From Allobacillus halotolerans (GTDB lineage: Bacteria > Bacillota > Bacilli > Bacillales > Alkalibacillaceae), in contig NZ_JAHLZF010000003.1 in NCBI RefSeq assembly GCF_018967645.1, positions 62,316-126,315 of the forward strand: a stretch of DNA of 64,000 nt. Reading direction: 5' to 3'. Below are positions 1 to 7,774 of the stretch, piece after piece. The notes under the pieces were generated by a model. The model did no database searches, was not told the DNA's origin, and saw only the letters and a list, made by a program, of their open reading frames with translations. The translations under genes and the position numbers were made by a program. Position 1 is the first letter of the stretch. Every line of letters begins with the position of its first letter.

Positions 1-995
1 AATTGATCAAAGAACCTAATATCCTTTTCTGTAAGATTATCATACTTGGGATTAATCACTCTTTGGAAAACTTCCTTATGCTCTGATTTTTCAATAAGAT
101 TATGTCTAAAAAGTTCTGATAAGACCGAATAGCAATTTATATAACTTGGTATTCTCTCATACCATAAATTTCGTATAAACTCGGAATCACTATATAAGAG
201 ACCTACCTTATGTGGATAAACGTTAATAAAGCCATCAAATAAATATTCGTTCGTTTTCATATAGTTAAATACAGATCGTTCCCATGTTTCATTAATATGT
301 ATAAGATCATTCCAAAATTGTAGAAATGTTGATTCATCATCATCACTGCTAATAATAATGATAAAGTCATTGCAATAATGCCTATCTTCTTCTAAAAATA
401 ACTGGTGTAACCTACTACAAAATGTTTCAATTTCACTTTCTTCAATACCATGCATTATTTCACTTATCAATTGATCAGTAGGTTTACCTATAGAATTATA
501 TGCAATATCATAATGCCTTTTGATCTTTAATAAAATCGAATCCATATTCCCATTTACAGCAAATTTCCCCATATTAGAAGAGATAAACAACCATAAAGTT
601 TCAACATGAGCATAGTCTATTTTATTTCTTTTTGAATGAGCAGAATCATTTCTTCTGTCTTTCCAGTAAGAAACTTGCCTTCGCAAATCATCTGATATTG
701 AGAAAATTACTTTTCTTGCATCTGTTCTCTTAATACATTCTAAAGTTTCGGTATCCCATCTATCATCATTTCTTAAATTGGAAGCTATTCTTTCCCATTC
801 TCTCTCATGAATATTGTCTGGCTTTGAAGAATTTAATATTTTCCATCTTACTACAGACAAAAATCCCATAAATGAAGTCAATATTGACGCCCTATACGCT
901 CCTGCTTTATAGCAAACTATAGATTCTTTAAATAGACTCAATGATTCTGAATCAATGTTTTGTTTTTCCAGCCAATCTTCAAAATACAGTTTCAT
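1..995 (-). CDS. HEPN-domain-like protein (partial; C-terminus outside the window)
   Basis: An open frame of 331 codons begins at the ATG at 995 and runs off the left edge without a stop. The N-terminal third has the look of a HEPN helical bundle: 'YKAGAYRASILTSF' near residues 29-42, then R115-N-D-S-A-H120, the R-x4-H motif of HEPN ribonucleases. The rest is not recognised. The start lies one base after the TAA of the preceding gene (997-1854), with AAGGGGAAG as a Shine-Dalgarno inside that gene's end, so the two are translationally coupled. HEPN proteins are typical RNA-cleaving effectors of defence and toxin systems; that role here is inferred from the motif and the neighbours. Base composition is AT-rich compared with the core genes to the right. 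Confidence 0.6.
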   Translation of the reverse strand, partial: MKLYFEDWLEKQNIDSESLSLFKESIVCYKAGAYRASILTSFMGFLSVVRWKILNSSKPDNIHEREWERIASNLRNDDRWDTETLECIKRTDARKVIFSISDDLRRQVSYWKDRRNDSAHSKRNKIDYAHVETLWLFISSNMGKFAVNGNMDSILLKIKRHYDIAYNSIGKPTDQLISEIMHGIEESEIETFCSRLHQLFLEEDRHYCNDFIIIISSDDDESTFLQFWNDLIHINETWERSVFNYMKTNEYLFDGFINVYPHKVGLLYSDSEFIRNLWYERIPSYINCYSVLSELFRHNLIEKSEHKEVFQRVINPKYDNLTEKDIRFFDQ

Positions 996-996
996 A

Positions 997-1854
997 TTAA
1001 CTTCCCCTTATATAACCCTTGTTTTCTATTAACCTATAATAAGTAATAATTACACTGGTATAATACTGCATCATCCAGTCATACCATATTTCTCTACTAT
1101 ACCCCGTAATTTGCTTCTGGTTATTATGACGTATATTAAATTGATTCACTACCTCGAAAATTAATTTATCATGTGAATTTTTATTTACCTCGTATTCATT
1201 ATTTAATAATTCCTTTAGATTCTCCCTAAGAGGTTCTAATATATCAGCTAAAATATTTATAGCTTTCTTTTTAGACTCTTCATTCGAGTTAAATCTATAA
1301 AACATCTTGACTGAAGTTTGTAATTGTTCCATAACACCTTCATTTATCGTTTTGGGGACATCCGTTTGCAACAAGGCATTCACTGCTTCATTGGATTGTT
1401 CCATTATAAAACCCAGCTTTTCATCCAAATAGTACCCATTTTTATACCGTTTCAATAAATTATTAATTAGCGTTGTAAACTCTTCTTGATGTTCCCTTTT
1501 TTCAAATTTGTCATTACCAAAGTCATAAAAGCCAATATGCTTATATAAGATCTCTATTAAAGTAAACAACTCTTCTTCACTATAATAAATATAATTCTTA
1601 TGTATAGGGTAAATATTGTCACTTTCTAATTGATTTATAAAAAAGACCTCTGGCGTTGGAGCCATTGAAGGTGGATAAACTTGATATTGATTATTACTGA
1701 AACTTTCAACTCCCCACACACCTTTAAATGCTACATCAAAAAGCTCTCTGTTATCAAAATATTTATAGGTTTGAAAAAAATAGCGTCTTAGATCATCTAA
1801 ATCAAAACTAAATTCATTGTTTAGTAGTTTCTTCCTTTTTATATAGTATTGCAT
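997..1854 (-). CDS. Uncharacterised 285-residue protein of the putative defence cluster
   Basis: I cannot assign a named family. The protein is soluble, with no signal peptide or membrane helix, and is rich in Tyr, Asn, Glu and Lys. The C-terminal part (about residues 185-280) is helical and contains 'FNIRHNNQKQ' followed by 'IWYDWMMQYY'. I associate that pattern with uncharacterised, often HEPN-like, proteins of abortive-infection type loci, but only from memory. The start is firm: AGAGGAGG lies six bases upstream of the ATG at 1854. It is followed after one base by the HEPN-like gene, so the pair is one operon. It lies 338 bp downstream of the AAA+ gene on the same strand, so co-transcription of all four genes is possible but unproven. 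Confidence 0.6.
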   Translation of the reverse strand: MQYYIKRKKLLNNEFSFDLDDLRRYFFQTYKYFDNRELFDVAFKGVWGVESFSNNQYQVYPPSMAPTPEVFFINQLESDNIYPIHKNYIYYSEEELFTLIEILYKHIGFYDFGNDKFEKREHQEEFTTLINNLLKRYKNGYYLDEKLGFIMEQSNEAVNALLQTDVPKTINEGVMEQLQTSVKMFYRFNSNEESKKKAINILADILEPLRENLKELLNNEYEVNKNSHDKLIFEVVNQFNIRHNNQKQITGYSREIWYDWMMQYYTSVIITYYRLIENKGYIRGS

Positions 1855-2192
1855 TTTTTTCCTCCTCTTTTAGTATTAACCCTAATTATTATCACAAAAT
1901 ATTTTTGTGACTTAATTACAATATTTTGAATAGGTAGTTATCTACTGAAGTATAATTCAACTTTTTACATTTAAAAAGAGCATACTCTAAGATCAAAAAA
2001 CCTTTTCATGTATTTTGATTAATCTGACTCCCTGCATCATGATGGGGCAATTTTTTCTCCATCAATTAATTAATCTTCATCAACTTTTAACTTTTATCAA
2101 ACCAAATACATCCATACAATGATTGTTGTCTTTTTAAACTGATAGCATCTCTCGCTGAGGCATGTTGGACTGTAGAAAACAGTTAAAAATCT
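1855..2192 (-). other. Intergenic region between the two halves of the putative defence cluster
   Basis: 338 bp of AT-rich sequence with no open frame. It must hold the end of the AAA+ transcript and perhaps a promoter for the 285-residue gene. I see short inverted repeats (GATGG..CCATC around 2041-2063; CTGT..ACAG around 2169-2180) but no convincing rho-independent terminator, so read-through into the second gene pair is possible. Confidence 0.4.
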
Positions 2193-3737
2193 TTAGTATC
2201 CTTTTATAATTTTACTTATCAAAACTCGTTTAATGTCACGAATATTACCAACATCTCTAACGTCTGTATTTTTAACTTTTTCAATGAACTGAGGGGATAA
2301 ATCTATAGCTAATGATTCCTCAGCTTTTTTAACTTTATCTACAAAGTTATCTACAAAAAAATCAACAAATTCTTTCTTCTCAATATCGGATAATGGACTA
2401 AACTCACATACTAAATCTAAGCGTGATTGTAATTCTGCTGGGATTTCCTTATAAAACTGAGTTTTATCTAAATTTGATGTGAATATTATAATGTAGCCGT
2501 CAACGTCATGTTCTCTTGATAAGGAGTCGGTAAATACTCCATCTTCAAGTAGTTCAAGAAAAAAGTTAAATATTTGTTTATTTGCCTTTTCAAATTCATC
2601 GCATAGTATTACACCAGCCCTGCTCTTTATTATTTTACTACTTAGTTCACCCTCTTCTGATCCTATATAACCTCTTGGACTACCAATGAGACTGTTTAAT
2701 GCATCTTGACTACTATAATTACCAAAGTTAATTTTTACCAGTGAAGTGTTTGGTTTTAATTGATTCTTTAACATGGAAGCAAATTCTGATTTCCCCAATC
2801 CTGTGTCTCCTAATAGAAAAATAGATAAGACTTTCTTCTCCTTAATTCGATTTAACAAAATAAAGTTTCTGATAGAATTAGGCAATTGATCTTTAAATTT
2901 TTTATGTCCAAAAAGATTATTTGAAATCCCTTCTATCAACTTATTAACTTTATCTTTATTTAAATCAACAATTTTCACTGTTTTATCTTCTAACATTTCT
3001 TCTTCATCAGTCTCTATTGGAATTAAATCTTCAATAGGGTGTACATTATCAAAAACTAATCTAAAAACTTCTAAAGTTTCTTTTACTTGATCAATCTGAG
3101 TAATCACCTTGAAGTTAGGATTTTCAATCATTATTTTCTCTGCATAATATATAAGGTTTGAATTGTCTTTTATTGCAGAAACAAGAGATGTTATATCAAC
3201 GAAAATATGTTTTTCATCTTTTTCGCTTTTCTTAATCTCCTTTAAGAGAATATCATTGATTTGACTAAAACTAACCAGAGGTATTTCCTTGTCGTTTAAG
3301 TATTGAATTAAATTTTCTAATTCATGTGAATTTTTGTAGGAATATAAATGAATTCTTTTGAAGGGAACAGTCTTTGTCATCAAATCAAAAATTTCTTGTT
3401 CTTCATCGGTTCGGATTGGGTATAAAGGTACTTTCTCTTTAAATAACAGATAAAAGATATCCATTGCCTTTTCTGATAAAGATTCCTTTATGATAAACTG
3501 TGTTTTCTCATTCGCAGGAATAAAATTATTTATAGCTGGCATTAAATCAGCAGTATGTATAATTAAATATTCAACTAAATTTGATACATCTATAATAGAA
3601 TCAGGATTTTCTTCAAGTAAATCCCTTGTTTCTTGAAAAATAAATGGATTTATAATATATCCATCATCTTCTTTTTTTTTATAAAAAGATTCAAATTCAT
3701 CTCTATTCTTATAGGTATATAAAGTAAACCTCTGCAT
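2193..3737 (-). CDS. AAA+ ATPase, ClpB/ClpC D2-like, with duplicated N-terminal module
   Basis: A 514-residue ATPase. Its C-terminal half (about 265-510) follows the second ATPase domain of ClpB/ClpC: Walker A GDTGLGKS (310-317), pore-loop-like 'GYIG' (356-359), Walker B 'VILCDE' (376-381), sensor-1 'TSN' (420-422), an arginine-finger candidate R439 and a sensor-2 'GNIRDIKR' near the C-terminus. There is only one ATPase domain and no ClpP-docking loop is obvious. The N-terminal half is a tandem duplication of about 125-130 residues: 'RFTLYTYKN' (3-11) matches 'RIHLYSYKN' (128-136) and 'IIDVSNLV' matches 'FVDITSLV'. It follows the 309-residue gene by three bases with an AGGTGA Shine-Dalgarno. 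Family membership is clear; a defence role as regulator or unfoldase is inferred from context. Confidence 0.8.
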   Translation of the reverse strand: MQRFTLYTYKNRDEFESFYKKKEDDGYIINPFIFQETRDLLEENPDSIIDVSNLVEYLIIHTADLMPAINNFIPANEKTQFIIKESLSEKAMDIFYLLFKEKVPLYPIRTDEEQEIFDLMTKTVPFKRIHLYSYKNSHELENLIQYLNDKEIPLVSFSQINDILLKEIKKSEKDEKHIFVDITSLVSAIKDNSNLIYYAEKIMIENPNFKVITQIDQVKETLEVFRLVFDNVHPIEDLIPIETDEEEMLEDKTVKIVDLNKDKVNKLIEGISNNLFGHKKFKDQLPNSIRNFILLNRIKEKKVLSIFLLGDTGLGKSEFASMLKNQLKPNTSLVKINFGNYSSQDALNSLIGSPRGYIGSEEGELSSKIIKSRAGVILCDEFEKANKQIFNFFLELLEDGVFTDSLSREHDVDGYIIIFTSNLDKTQFYKEIPAELQSRLDLVCEFSPLSDIEKKEFVDFFVDNFVDKVKKAEESLAIDLSPQFIEKVKNTDVRDVGNIRDIKRVLISKIIKGY

Positions 3738-3740
3738 AAA

Positions 3741-4670
3741 TTATTCACCTTTTTTTTTGAACCAATTTAGTATTTTTTTATACCATGGATTTCTTCGTGC
3801 TTGTTCTTCTTTCTCTTCACTAAAGTTTACATTCTGTATAATAGCAATAACATCAATAAAAACAAAACTTCTATTCTGATTACTTTGTCCAGGCTGATTT
3901 GGTTTATCTTGATACGCACTTGAAATTACCTTTTCTTCTTGCCGATCATCTTTCTGCGACTGTTGTTTGAGTCCTATATCATATAAGTAGTTAAATGTAT
4001 TTGTGTTGATCTTTTCTTCTTCAACAATTCCTTTATAGACTCCAATAATAGAGACTCTTCCGATAGTGATATCATCAATATTATAATTACTTTCAAATTC
4101 ATTTTCTAATTCCATAGGTATTTTAATTACTATCATTTCTGAGGAATTTGGCATTTGTCCATATAGTAAGTATGAATAGTCTTTTAGCATGGAAGTTATT
4201 AAGTTATTTACATCTACACCTTCTACCCGAAAATCTTTTAATGCATTGCTTCTGAATATTTTCAGTTCTCTTAAATTCTCTTCATTCAATATCCGCAATT
4301 TAACATTATCAACCTTAACCAAATCCCCCTCAGAACATGCAGTAAAATCCTCTATTACTTTGCTTCTTTTATCAATCTGTTTTAGTAATATGGACTTTGT
4401 TGTTTTTACATCAAGAGATTCTACCATTTTTGAGGAGTTTGTCTGTTTTTCTGTTAGCTGTGTACCCATATAACTCTTAATCGATGCTAAATTGTCTAAT
4501 GCGGTTGAAATAGAGGAATTTGCCGAAACTGAATTTGTATTCTCAGAGGAGGAACTGTTTTCCCTTTGGATAGATGATAGAATGACATTATTTATCATCA
4601 TAGATATTTCATACACCTTCGAAAAATTTATATAATAAATATTAAAAACCTTTTTTAGCTCTGAAGACAT
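3741..4670 (-). CDS. Uncharacterised protein, possibly DUF6414-like, first gene of the AAA+ operon
   Basis: 309 residues, not confidently recognised. The N-terminus ('FNIYYINFSKVYEISMMINN') followed by a low-complexity Ser/Asn linker (about 37-55), a central mixed alpha/beta part and a closing 'FVFIDVIAIIQN' strand recall proteins I know as DUF6414; this is a recollection, not a search result. The C-terminus is very basic ('RRNPWYKKILNWFKKKGE') and could be a membrane- or nucleic-acid-binding tail. The start at 4670 has GGAGGG seven bases upstream, and an extended -10 promoter lies about 80 bp upstream. The AAA+ gene follows within four bases, so the two products probably act together, perhaps as substrate or adaptor and ATPase. 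Confidence 0.6.
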   Translation of the reverse strand: MSSELKKVFNIYYINFSKVYEISMMINNVILSSIQRENSSSSENTNSVSANSSISTALDNLASIKSYMGTQLTEKQTNSSKMVESLDVKTTKSILLKQIDKRSKVIEDFTACSEGDLVKVDNVKLRILNEENLRELKIFRSNALKDFRVEGVDVNNLITSMLKDYSYLLYGQMPNSSEMIVIKIPMELENEFESNYNIDDITIGRVSIIGVYKGIVEEEKINTNTFNYLYDIGLKQQSQKDDRQEEKVISSAYQDKPNQPGQSNQNRSFVFIDVIAIIQNVNFSEEKEEQARRNPWYKKILNWFKKKGE

Positions 4671-4751
4671 TTATTAACCCTCCAATGTTATTTTAAGAGT
4701 GAATCATTCCTAATTGATTTACAAGATTTGCATATGAAATATCACTATTCT

Positions 4752-4781
4752 ATTATACCAATAATCTATTTTGTTATCATT
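4752..4781 (-). promoter_or_regulatory. Putative sigma-A promoter of the AAA+ operon
   Basis: On the minus strand a TATAAT box (4752-4757) is preceded by TGG, giving an extended -10 (TGnTATAAT). The -35 region is poor (TGATAA, 16-17 bp upstream), as is common for extended -10 promoters. The implied leader is about 75 nt. Confidence 0.45.
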
Positions 4782-4953
4782 TGACTACACTTATTGATAC
4801 AATTAAAGCTAGAAATCAAAATAAGTCTATCCAATACAGTAACCTCGTCTATGATTCAATAATATTAAACGTTTCCTCTTCCTTCACAAATGTTGTATTT
4901 GTCTTTCGATTGATTGAAAAGGGAACTCCCTCAGTAATTTAATAGCACCCAAG

Positions 4954-5010
4954 AAAAGTTGTTTATTTATCTTCTCTTAAAGAAGGAAATAAATTTCATA
5001 CAACTTTTTT
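4954..5010. repeat. Long imperfect hairpin ending in a T-run
   Basis: AAAAGTTG (4954-4961) pairs with CAACTTTT (5001-5008). Inside, TTTATTT pairs with AAATAAA and CTTCT with AGAAG around a short loop. The plus strand ends in a T-run, so the structure would work as a terminator for plus-strand transcription, yet no plus-strand gene precedes it. It may close an unseen small RNA or be a remnant. The rest of 4671-5094 holds only the promoter described above. Confidence 0.4.
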
Positions 5011-5194
5011 ATTACAACAAAGATTGAATCCATAAAAACAAATAACTACAGTAGCTGAACAATTCCTCAATTCCTTGTAACTGCTAAACTAAATTGAACA
5101 GTTTCTGCTCGATAAAAATGAACACTTTCTATCAAATAAACCCGAACTCAGCTAAACTAAAAAAGTATGAAAAATAGTTAGTAGTTTGGGGGAT

Positions 5195-5608
5195 ATGAAG
5201 GTGTTGAAATTAGAAATGATCTTAGAGGTACATCAACTGAAGAAGCAGGGTTTCAAGGTAGCTGCAATTGCAAGAAAGTGTAATTTATCGAGGACAACTG
5301 TTTATGAGTATCTTGAAAAAGATTTACATGAGGTGTTTGATTGGATAGAGATTCTGAAGACAAGAAAAAGAAAGTTAGATCCCTACCGAGAACATATTCT
5401 TGCTTGGCTGAAAGAACATCCAGATCTTTCTGCTTCTCAAATCCAGGATTGGTTAGAAGAACGATGTTCTTTTAGGAATGTAGGTGACAACACAGTTCGC
5501 ACTTTTGTACGAGAACTTTTTAGCCAGTTTAAATCCTTCAGTTGCTTGAGTTGCCTTTCACTTAGAGATGGCAGTTCTTTAATGTCGAATTCATTGATGT
5601 TTTTTTGA
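5195..5608 (+). pseudogene. istA: Truncated IS21 transposase IstA
   Basis: The first about 108 residues are the N-terminal DNA-binding part of IstA: a helix-turn-helix ('GFKVAAIARKCNLSRTTVYEYL') followed by 'LDPYREHILAWLKEHPDLSASQIQDWLEE', typical of this family. Homology stops near 5516, where the frame runs into out-of-frame IstB-like sequence and ends at 5608. The DDE catalytic core is absent, so the product cannot transpose. I chose the ATG at 5195, with a GGGGG-rich Shine-Dalgarno just upstream, over the TTG at 5186. Confidence 0.75.
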
Positions 5609-5619
5609 AATGGGAATGC

Positions 5620-6049
5620 AATGAGGCTTTTAATCTAATATTCTTGGGCCCACCTGGGGGCGGTAAGAAACATTATTGGGTTAGGTTTAGACGCTATTCA
5701 TAAGGGACAGCGTCTTTCATTCATTACAATGGGCGATTTGACTTCCATTTTGAAATCGGAAGATTACCTACGGAAATCACAACTCAAATTGAGGCGTATT
5801 CGAGAAGCCGATTTGATTATTATTGATGATCTTATGTATATGGCAATGGATCAGAATGAGGCAAACTTATTCTTTCATTTATTCAATCACCTATACGAAC
5901 GGAGCTCAATCATATTAACCTCCAATAAAGGACCTGATGAATGGGGAGAGCTACTTGGTGACCAAGGAATAACAACGGCGATCCTAGATCGCCTCCTCCA
6001 TCGCTCAGAGGTTGTTCATTTAAATGGGTCCAGTCATCGTTTAATATAG
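5620..6049 (+). pseudogene. istB: Fragment of the IS21 helper ATPase IstB
   Basis: Pieces of IstB occur in more than one frame. 'FLGPPGGG'-like Walker A coding around 5640-5665 is shifted relative to the long frame from 5729 to 6049. That frame carries 'DLIIIDDLMYM' (Walker B), 'ERSSIILTSNKGPDEWGELLGD' and 'AILDRLLHRSEVVHLNGSSHRL', the conserved C-terminal half of IstB. The N-terminal half is deleted or frameshifted, so the gene is dead. Confidence 0.75.
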
Positions 6050-6120
6050 GCAATCTTTGTTTCAAGAGAAAAGTGTTCAAAATTAATGAGCAGAAAATGT
6101 ACATTTCTACTTGACGGTTA

Positions 6121-6233
6121 CATTACTTCAGATTCCACGTCACCGTGGATACCCTTGCCCTTGATTATGTGCCTATCGCTACCAGGTCGCATTCGGGACT
6201 TTCACCCATTAGAATTCACCCATGCCGTGCAAA
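6121..6233 (-). ncRNA. Remnant of the 5' part (domain I) of a group II intron
   Basis: Read on the minus strand the segment begins GCACGGCATGGGTG, continues GGGTGAAAGTCCCGAAT and then CAAGGGTATCC..GTGACGTGGAATCTGAAG. This is the order and wording of domain I of bacterial group II introns as I know them (gcatgggtg..gtgagagtcccgaa..caagggtgtcc..gaatctgaag). Only about 110 nt remain; no reverse transcriptase or domain V is present nearby. It lies directly beside the right end of the IS21 remnant, so insertion or deletion probably destroyed it. Confidence 0.6.
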
Positions 6234-6264
6234 CCAAAAAAAGCCACCCATCGAGGGTGACTCT

Positions 6265-6993
6265 TCATATATTATCTACATACTTAGTATTAATTTCATT
6301 AGATCCATTTTTTGTCTGGAATTCCCTTTTTAAAAATGAAACTAAATAGCTTAACGTATAAAAATTTTTATAAACTTTTCTTGTAGCAATATCTAAGCCT
6401 AGTATTATTTCCTCTTCAGTAAATATGTTCAATAGCTTCATAATGTTTAGAGTGTTATAACGTTTTTTCTTATTAAACATCAAAGTTTGAGAATTCTTTA
6501 TTTTTTCATTATTCAAAGCTTTTAAAATAGAATCTTCTAGCTCATTACTTAGTTCAAGAGTAGGCAACGAATTTAATAAAGTTAATCCCACTGTATCTGC
6601 ATTAATACCTCTTGCTGACTTTAAACTTGTGTTAACAAAAAATACATTTTCAAAAGTAGCTCTTGTAAAGTCAGTTTTATCCAGTTTGGTATTTAAGAAT
6701 ATAACATCTTTAAATTTCGCACTTTTAAAACGGCTTCCTTTTAGGTTAGCATTTTTAAATTCAGAACCAATAAAAAGGGCACCATTGAATCCACAATATT
6801 TCATTATCACCTTGTAAAAATTAGTATATTTAAAAGCCGAGCGAGTAAATCTTGTATTATAAGAATTACTTTTTTCGAAGTTTTTATAGATAAATTCCCT
6901 GTCGGTTCTTATTTTATTGTTATAGCTAAAAAATTTATTATATTTCTGTTTTTTTACTTTCTTTTGAAAAAAACCTTTTCTATTAATAGACAT
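6265..6993 (-). CDS. Pentapeptide-repeat protein
   Basis: 242 residues from the ATG at 6993, chosen because GGAG lies six bases upstream; a TTG four codons earlier lacks spacing. Residues about 45-130 are pentapeptide repeats of the A/S(D/N/x)(L/F)xx type ('TRFTRSAFKYTNF', 'SEFKNANLKGSRFKSAKFKD', 'TKLDKTDFTRATFEN'), which build a right-handed quadrilateral beta-helix. The C-terminal 110 residues are helical and unrecognised. Pentapeptide proteins include gyrase-protecting Qnr/MfpA proteins and effectors of defence loci; nothing here fixes the role. The very basic N-terminus (KKVKKQKYNK) may bind nucleic acid. AT-rich composition fits the accessory island. Confidence 0.7.
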   Translation of the reverse strand: MSINRKGFFQKKVKKQKYNKFFSYNNKIRTDREFIYKNFEKSNSYNTRFTRSAFKYTNFYKVIMKYCGFNGALFIGSEFKNANLKGSRFKSAKFKDVIFLNTKLDKTDFTRATFENVFFVNTSLKSARGINADTVGLTLLNSLPTLELSNELEDSILKALNNEKIKNSQTLMFNKKKRYNTLNIMKLLNIFTEEEIILGLDIATRKVYKNFYTLSYLVSFLKREFQTKNGSNEINTKYVDNI

Positions 6994-7020
6994 TAAAAAC
7001 TCCAATAATTTTCACAATAT

Positions 7021-7131
7021 CTAATTAATCCTTACCCCGCACAATTGAGAGGTAGTAAAGACAGTTAAAACCTTTACAACAATAAGGCTAACAAAACCAA
7101 TAACAGTTGCTATTTCACCAATAGTTCCCAT
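7021..7131 (-). CDS. Small hydrophobic peptide (36 residues), candidate type I toxin
   Basis: The frame from the ATG at 7131 to the TAG at 7021 encodes MGTIGEIATVIGFVSLIVVK then VLTVFTTSQLCGVRIN, one hydrophobic membrane segment (about residues 4-26) with a short polar tail. AAGGGGTGGT lies about seven bases upstream, a very strong ribosome-binding site. A near-ideal sigma-A promoter lies about 100 bp upstream with a stem-loop in the leader. Size, single membrane span and structured leader resemble Fst/TxpA-like or 'holin-like' type I toxins. No antisense RNA is proven. The peptide could also be a small membrane regulator. Confidence 0.55.
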   Translation of the reverse strand: MGTIGEIATVIGFVSLIVVKVLTVFTTSQLCGVRIN

Positions 7132-7236
7132 TATAGGCACCACCCCTTCCATGTGTTCAAAGACTTTTAGCCCTCAGTCCGTCCGTAGACCGTCTTGATT
7201 TCTCAATCTCTCGATTGAGCGGAGCAGGGCATATAT

Positions 7237-7265
7237 ATTTTAACATATTTCACTGCTAGTTACAA
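7237..7265 (-). promoter_or_regulatory. Sigma-A promoter and stem-loop leader of the small hydrophobic peptide
   Basis: On the minus strand: -35 TTGTAA (7260-7265), 17-bp spacer, -10 TAAAAT (7237-7242). The expected transcript starts near 7230 and contains a perfect stem CTCAATC/GATTGAG (7202-7208 with 7213-7219) about 70 nt before the start codon. It is the only strong promoter I find between rlmH and the pentapeptide gene. Confidence 0.6.
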
Positions 7266-7294
7266 TTACTAAAGTTTAAATTCCCGCTTTATTA

Positions 7295-7312
7295 TCACTT
7301 ATGATACGGCTC
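7295..7312 (-). other. SCC-type attachment-site-like sequence in the last codons of rlmH
   Basis: The last codons read GAGCCGTATCATAAGTGA, close to the SCC attachment core of staphylococcal rlmH (GARGCRTATCAYAAGTGA as I know it) because both encode E-x-Y-H-K-stop. Coding conservation alone could explain this. No second copy was found between here and position 1, so any outer att site would lie beyond the window. Confidence 0.35.
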
Positions 7313-7774
7313 CCCCCGATTAATCCGAAACCCACGATAAACCTGCTCCAACAACACCAACCGCATTAACTGGTGTGGAAACGTCATTTTTGAAAAGGAG
7401 ATGGCGAAATCACTTCGTTGCTGGACCGCTTCACTAATCCCTAATGATCCACCAATCACAAAAGCTACTTTACTCTTTCCATACGTAGCAAGCTCGTCCA
7501 TTTTCTTTGCGAGTTGCTCAGATGAGAGCATCTTTCCTTCAATTTCTAATGTAATGACATATGTATCTGGTGAAATCGCTTGTAAGATCCGCTCTCCTTC
7601 TTTATCTTTCACTTGCTTTTCTTCGGCTTCACTTAAGTTTTCCGGGGCTTTTTCATCAGCGACTTCAATGATTTCCACTTTGGCATAGCTGCTCAGCCGC
7701 TTCAGGAATTCTTGAATGCCTTGCTTTAAGTATTTTTCTTTTAACTTTCCGACAGAAACAATCGTTATTTTCAT
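7295..7774 (-). CDS. rlmH: 23S rRNA (pseudouridine1915-N3)-methyltransferase RlmH
   Basis: 159 residues, the standard length of this SPOUT-class enzyme, which methylates pseudouridine 1915 in helix 69 of 23S rRNA on assembled 70S ribosomes. The SAM-binding knot motifs are present: '[11 protein letters not shown]' near residues 104-114 and the C-terminal '[22 protein letters not shown]'. It starts at the ATG at 7774. In Staphylococcus the same gene (orfX) is the chromosomal target of SCC elements at its last codons; here too everything beyond its 3' end is accessory. It is the last core gene on this side and lies downstream of htrC across a DnaA-box cluster. Confidence 0.95.
   Translation of the reverse strand: MKITIVSVGKLKEKYLKQGIQEFLKRLSSYAKVEIIEVADEKAPENLSEAEEKQVKDKEGERILQAISPDTYVITLEIEGKMLSSEQLAKKMDELATYGKSKVAFVIGGSLGISEAVQQRSDFAISFSKMTFPHQLMRLVLLEQVYRGFRINRGEPYHK

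Larger units (their letters stand above)
5095..6103 (+). mobile_element. Decayed IS21-family element with both ends preserved
   Basis: Imperfect terminal inverted repeats of about 36 bp remain. The left end (5095-5130) reads TGAACAGTTTCTGCTC.. and the reverse complement of the right end (6068-6103) reads TGTACATTTTCTGCTC..; both continue into a shared GAACACTTT block. Inside are a truncated istA-like and a broken istB-like frame. IS21 elements are normally 2-2.5 kb, so more than half is missing, mainly the catalytic part of IstA and the start of IstB. No clear target-site duplication is visible, which suggests old decay or rearrangement. Confidence 0.75.

Noticed and set aside
6121-6333. Plus-strand open frames over the group II intron fragment
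   Set aside because: They follow from the antisense of a structured RNA and overlap the end of the pentapeptide gene; no ribosome-binding site.
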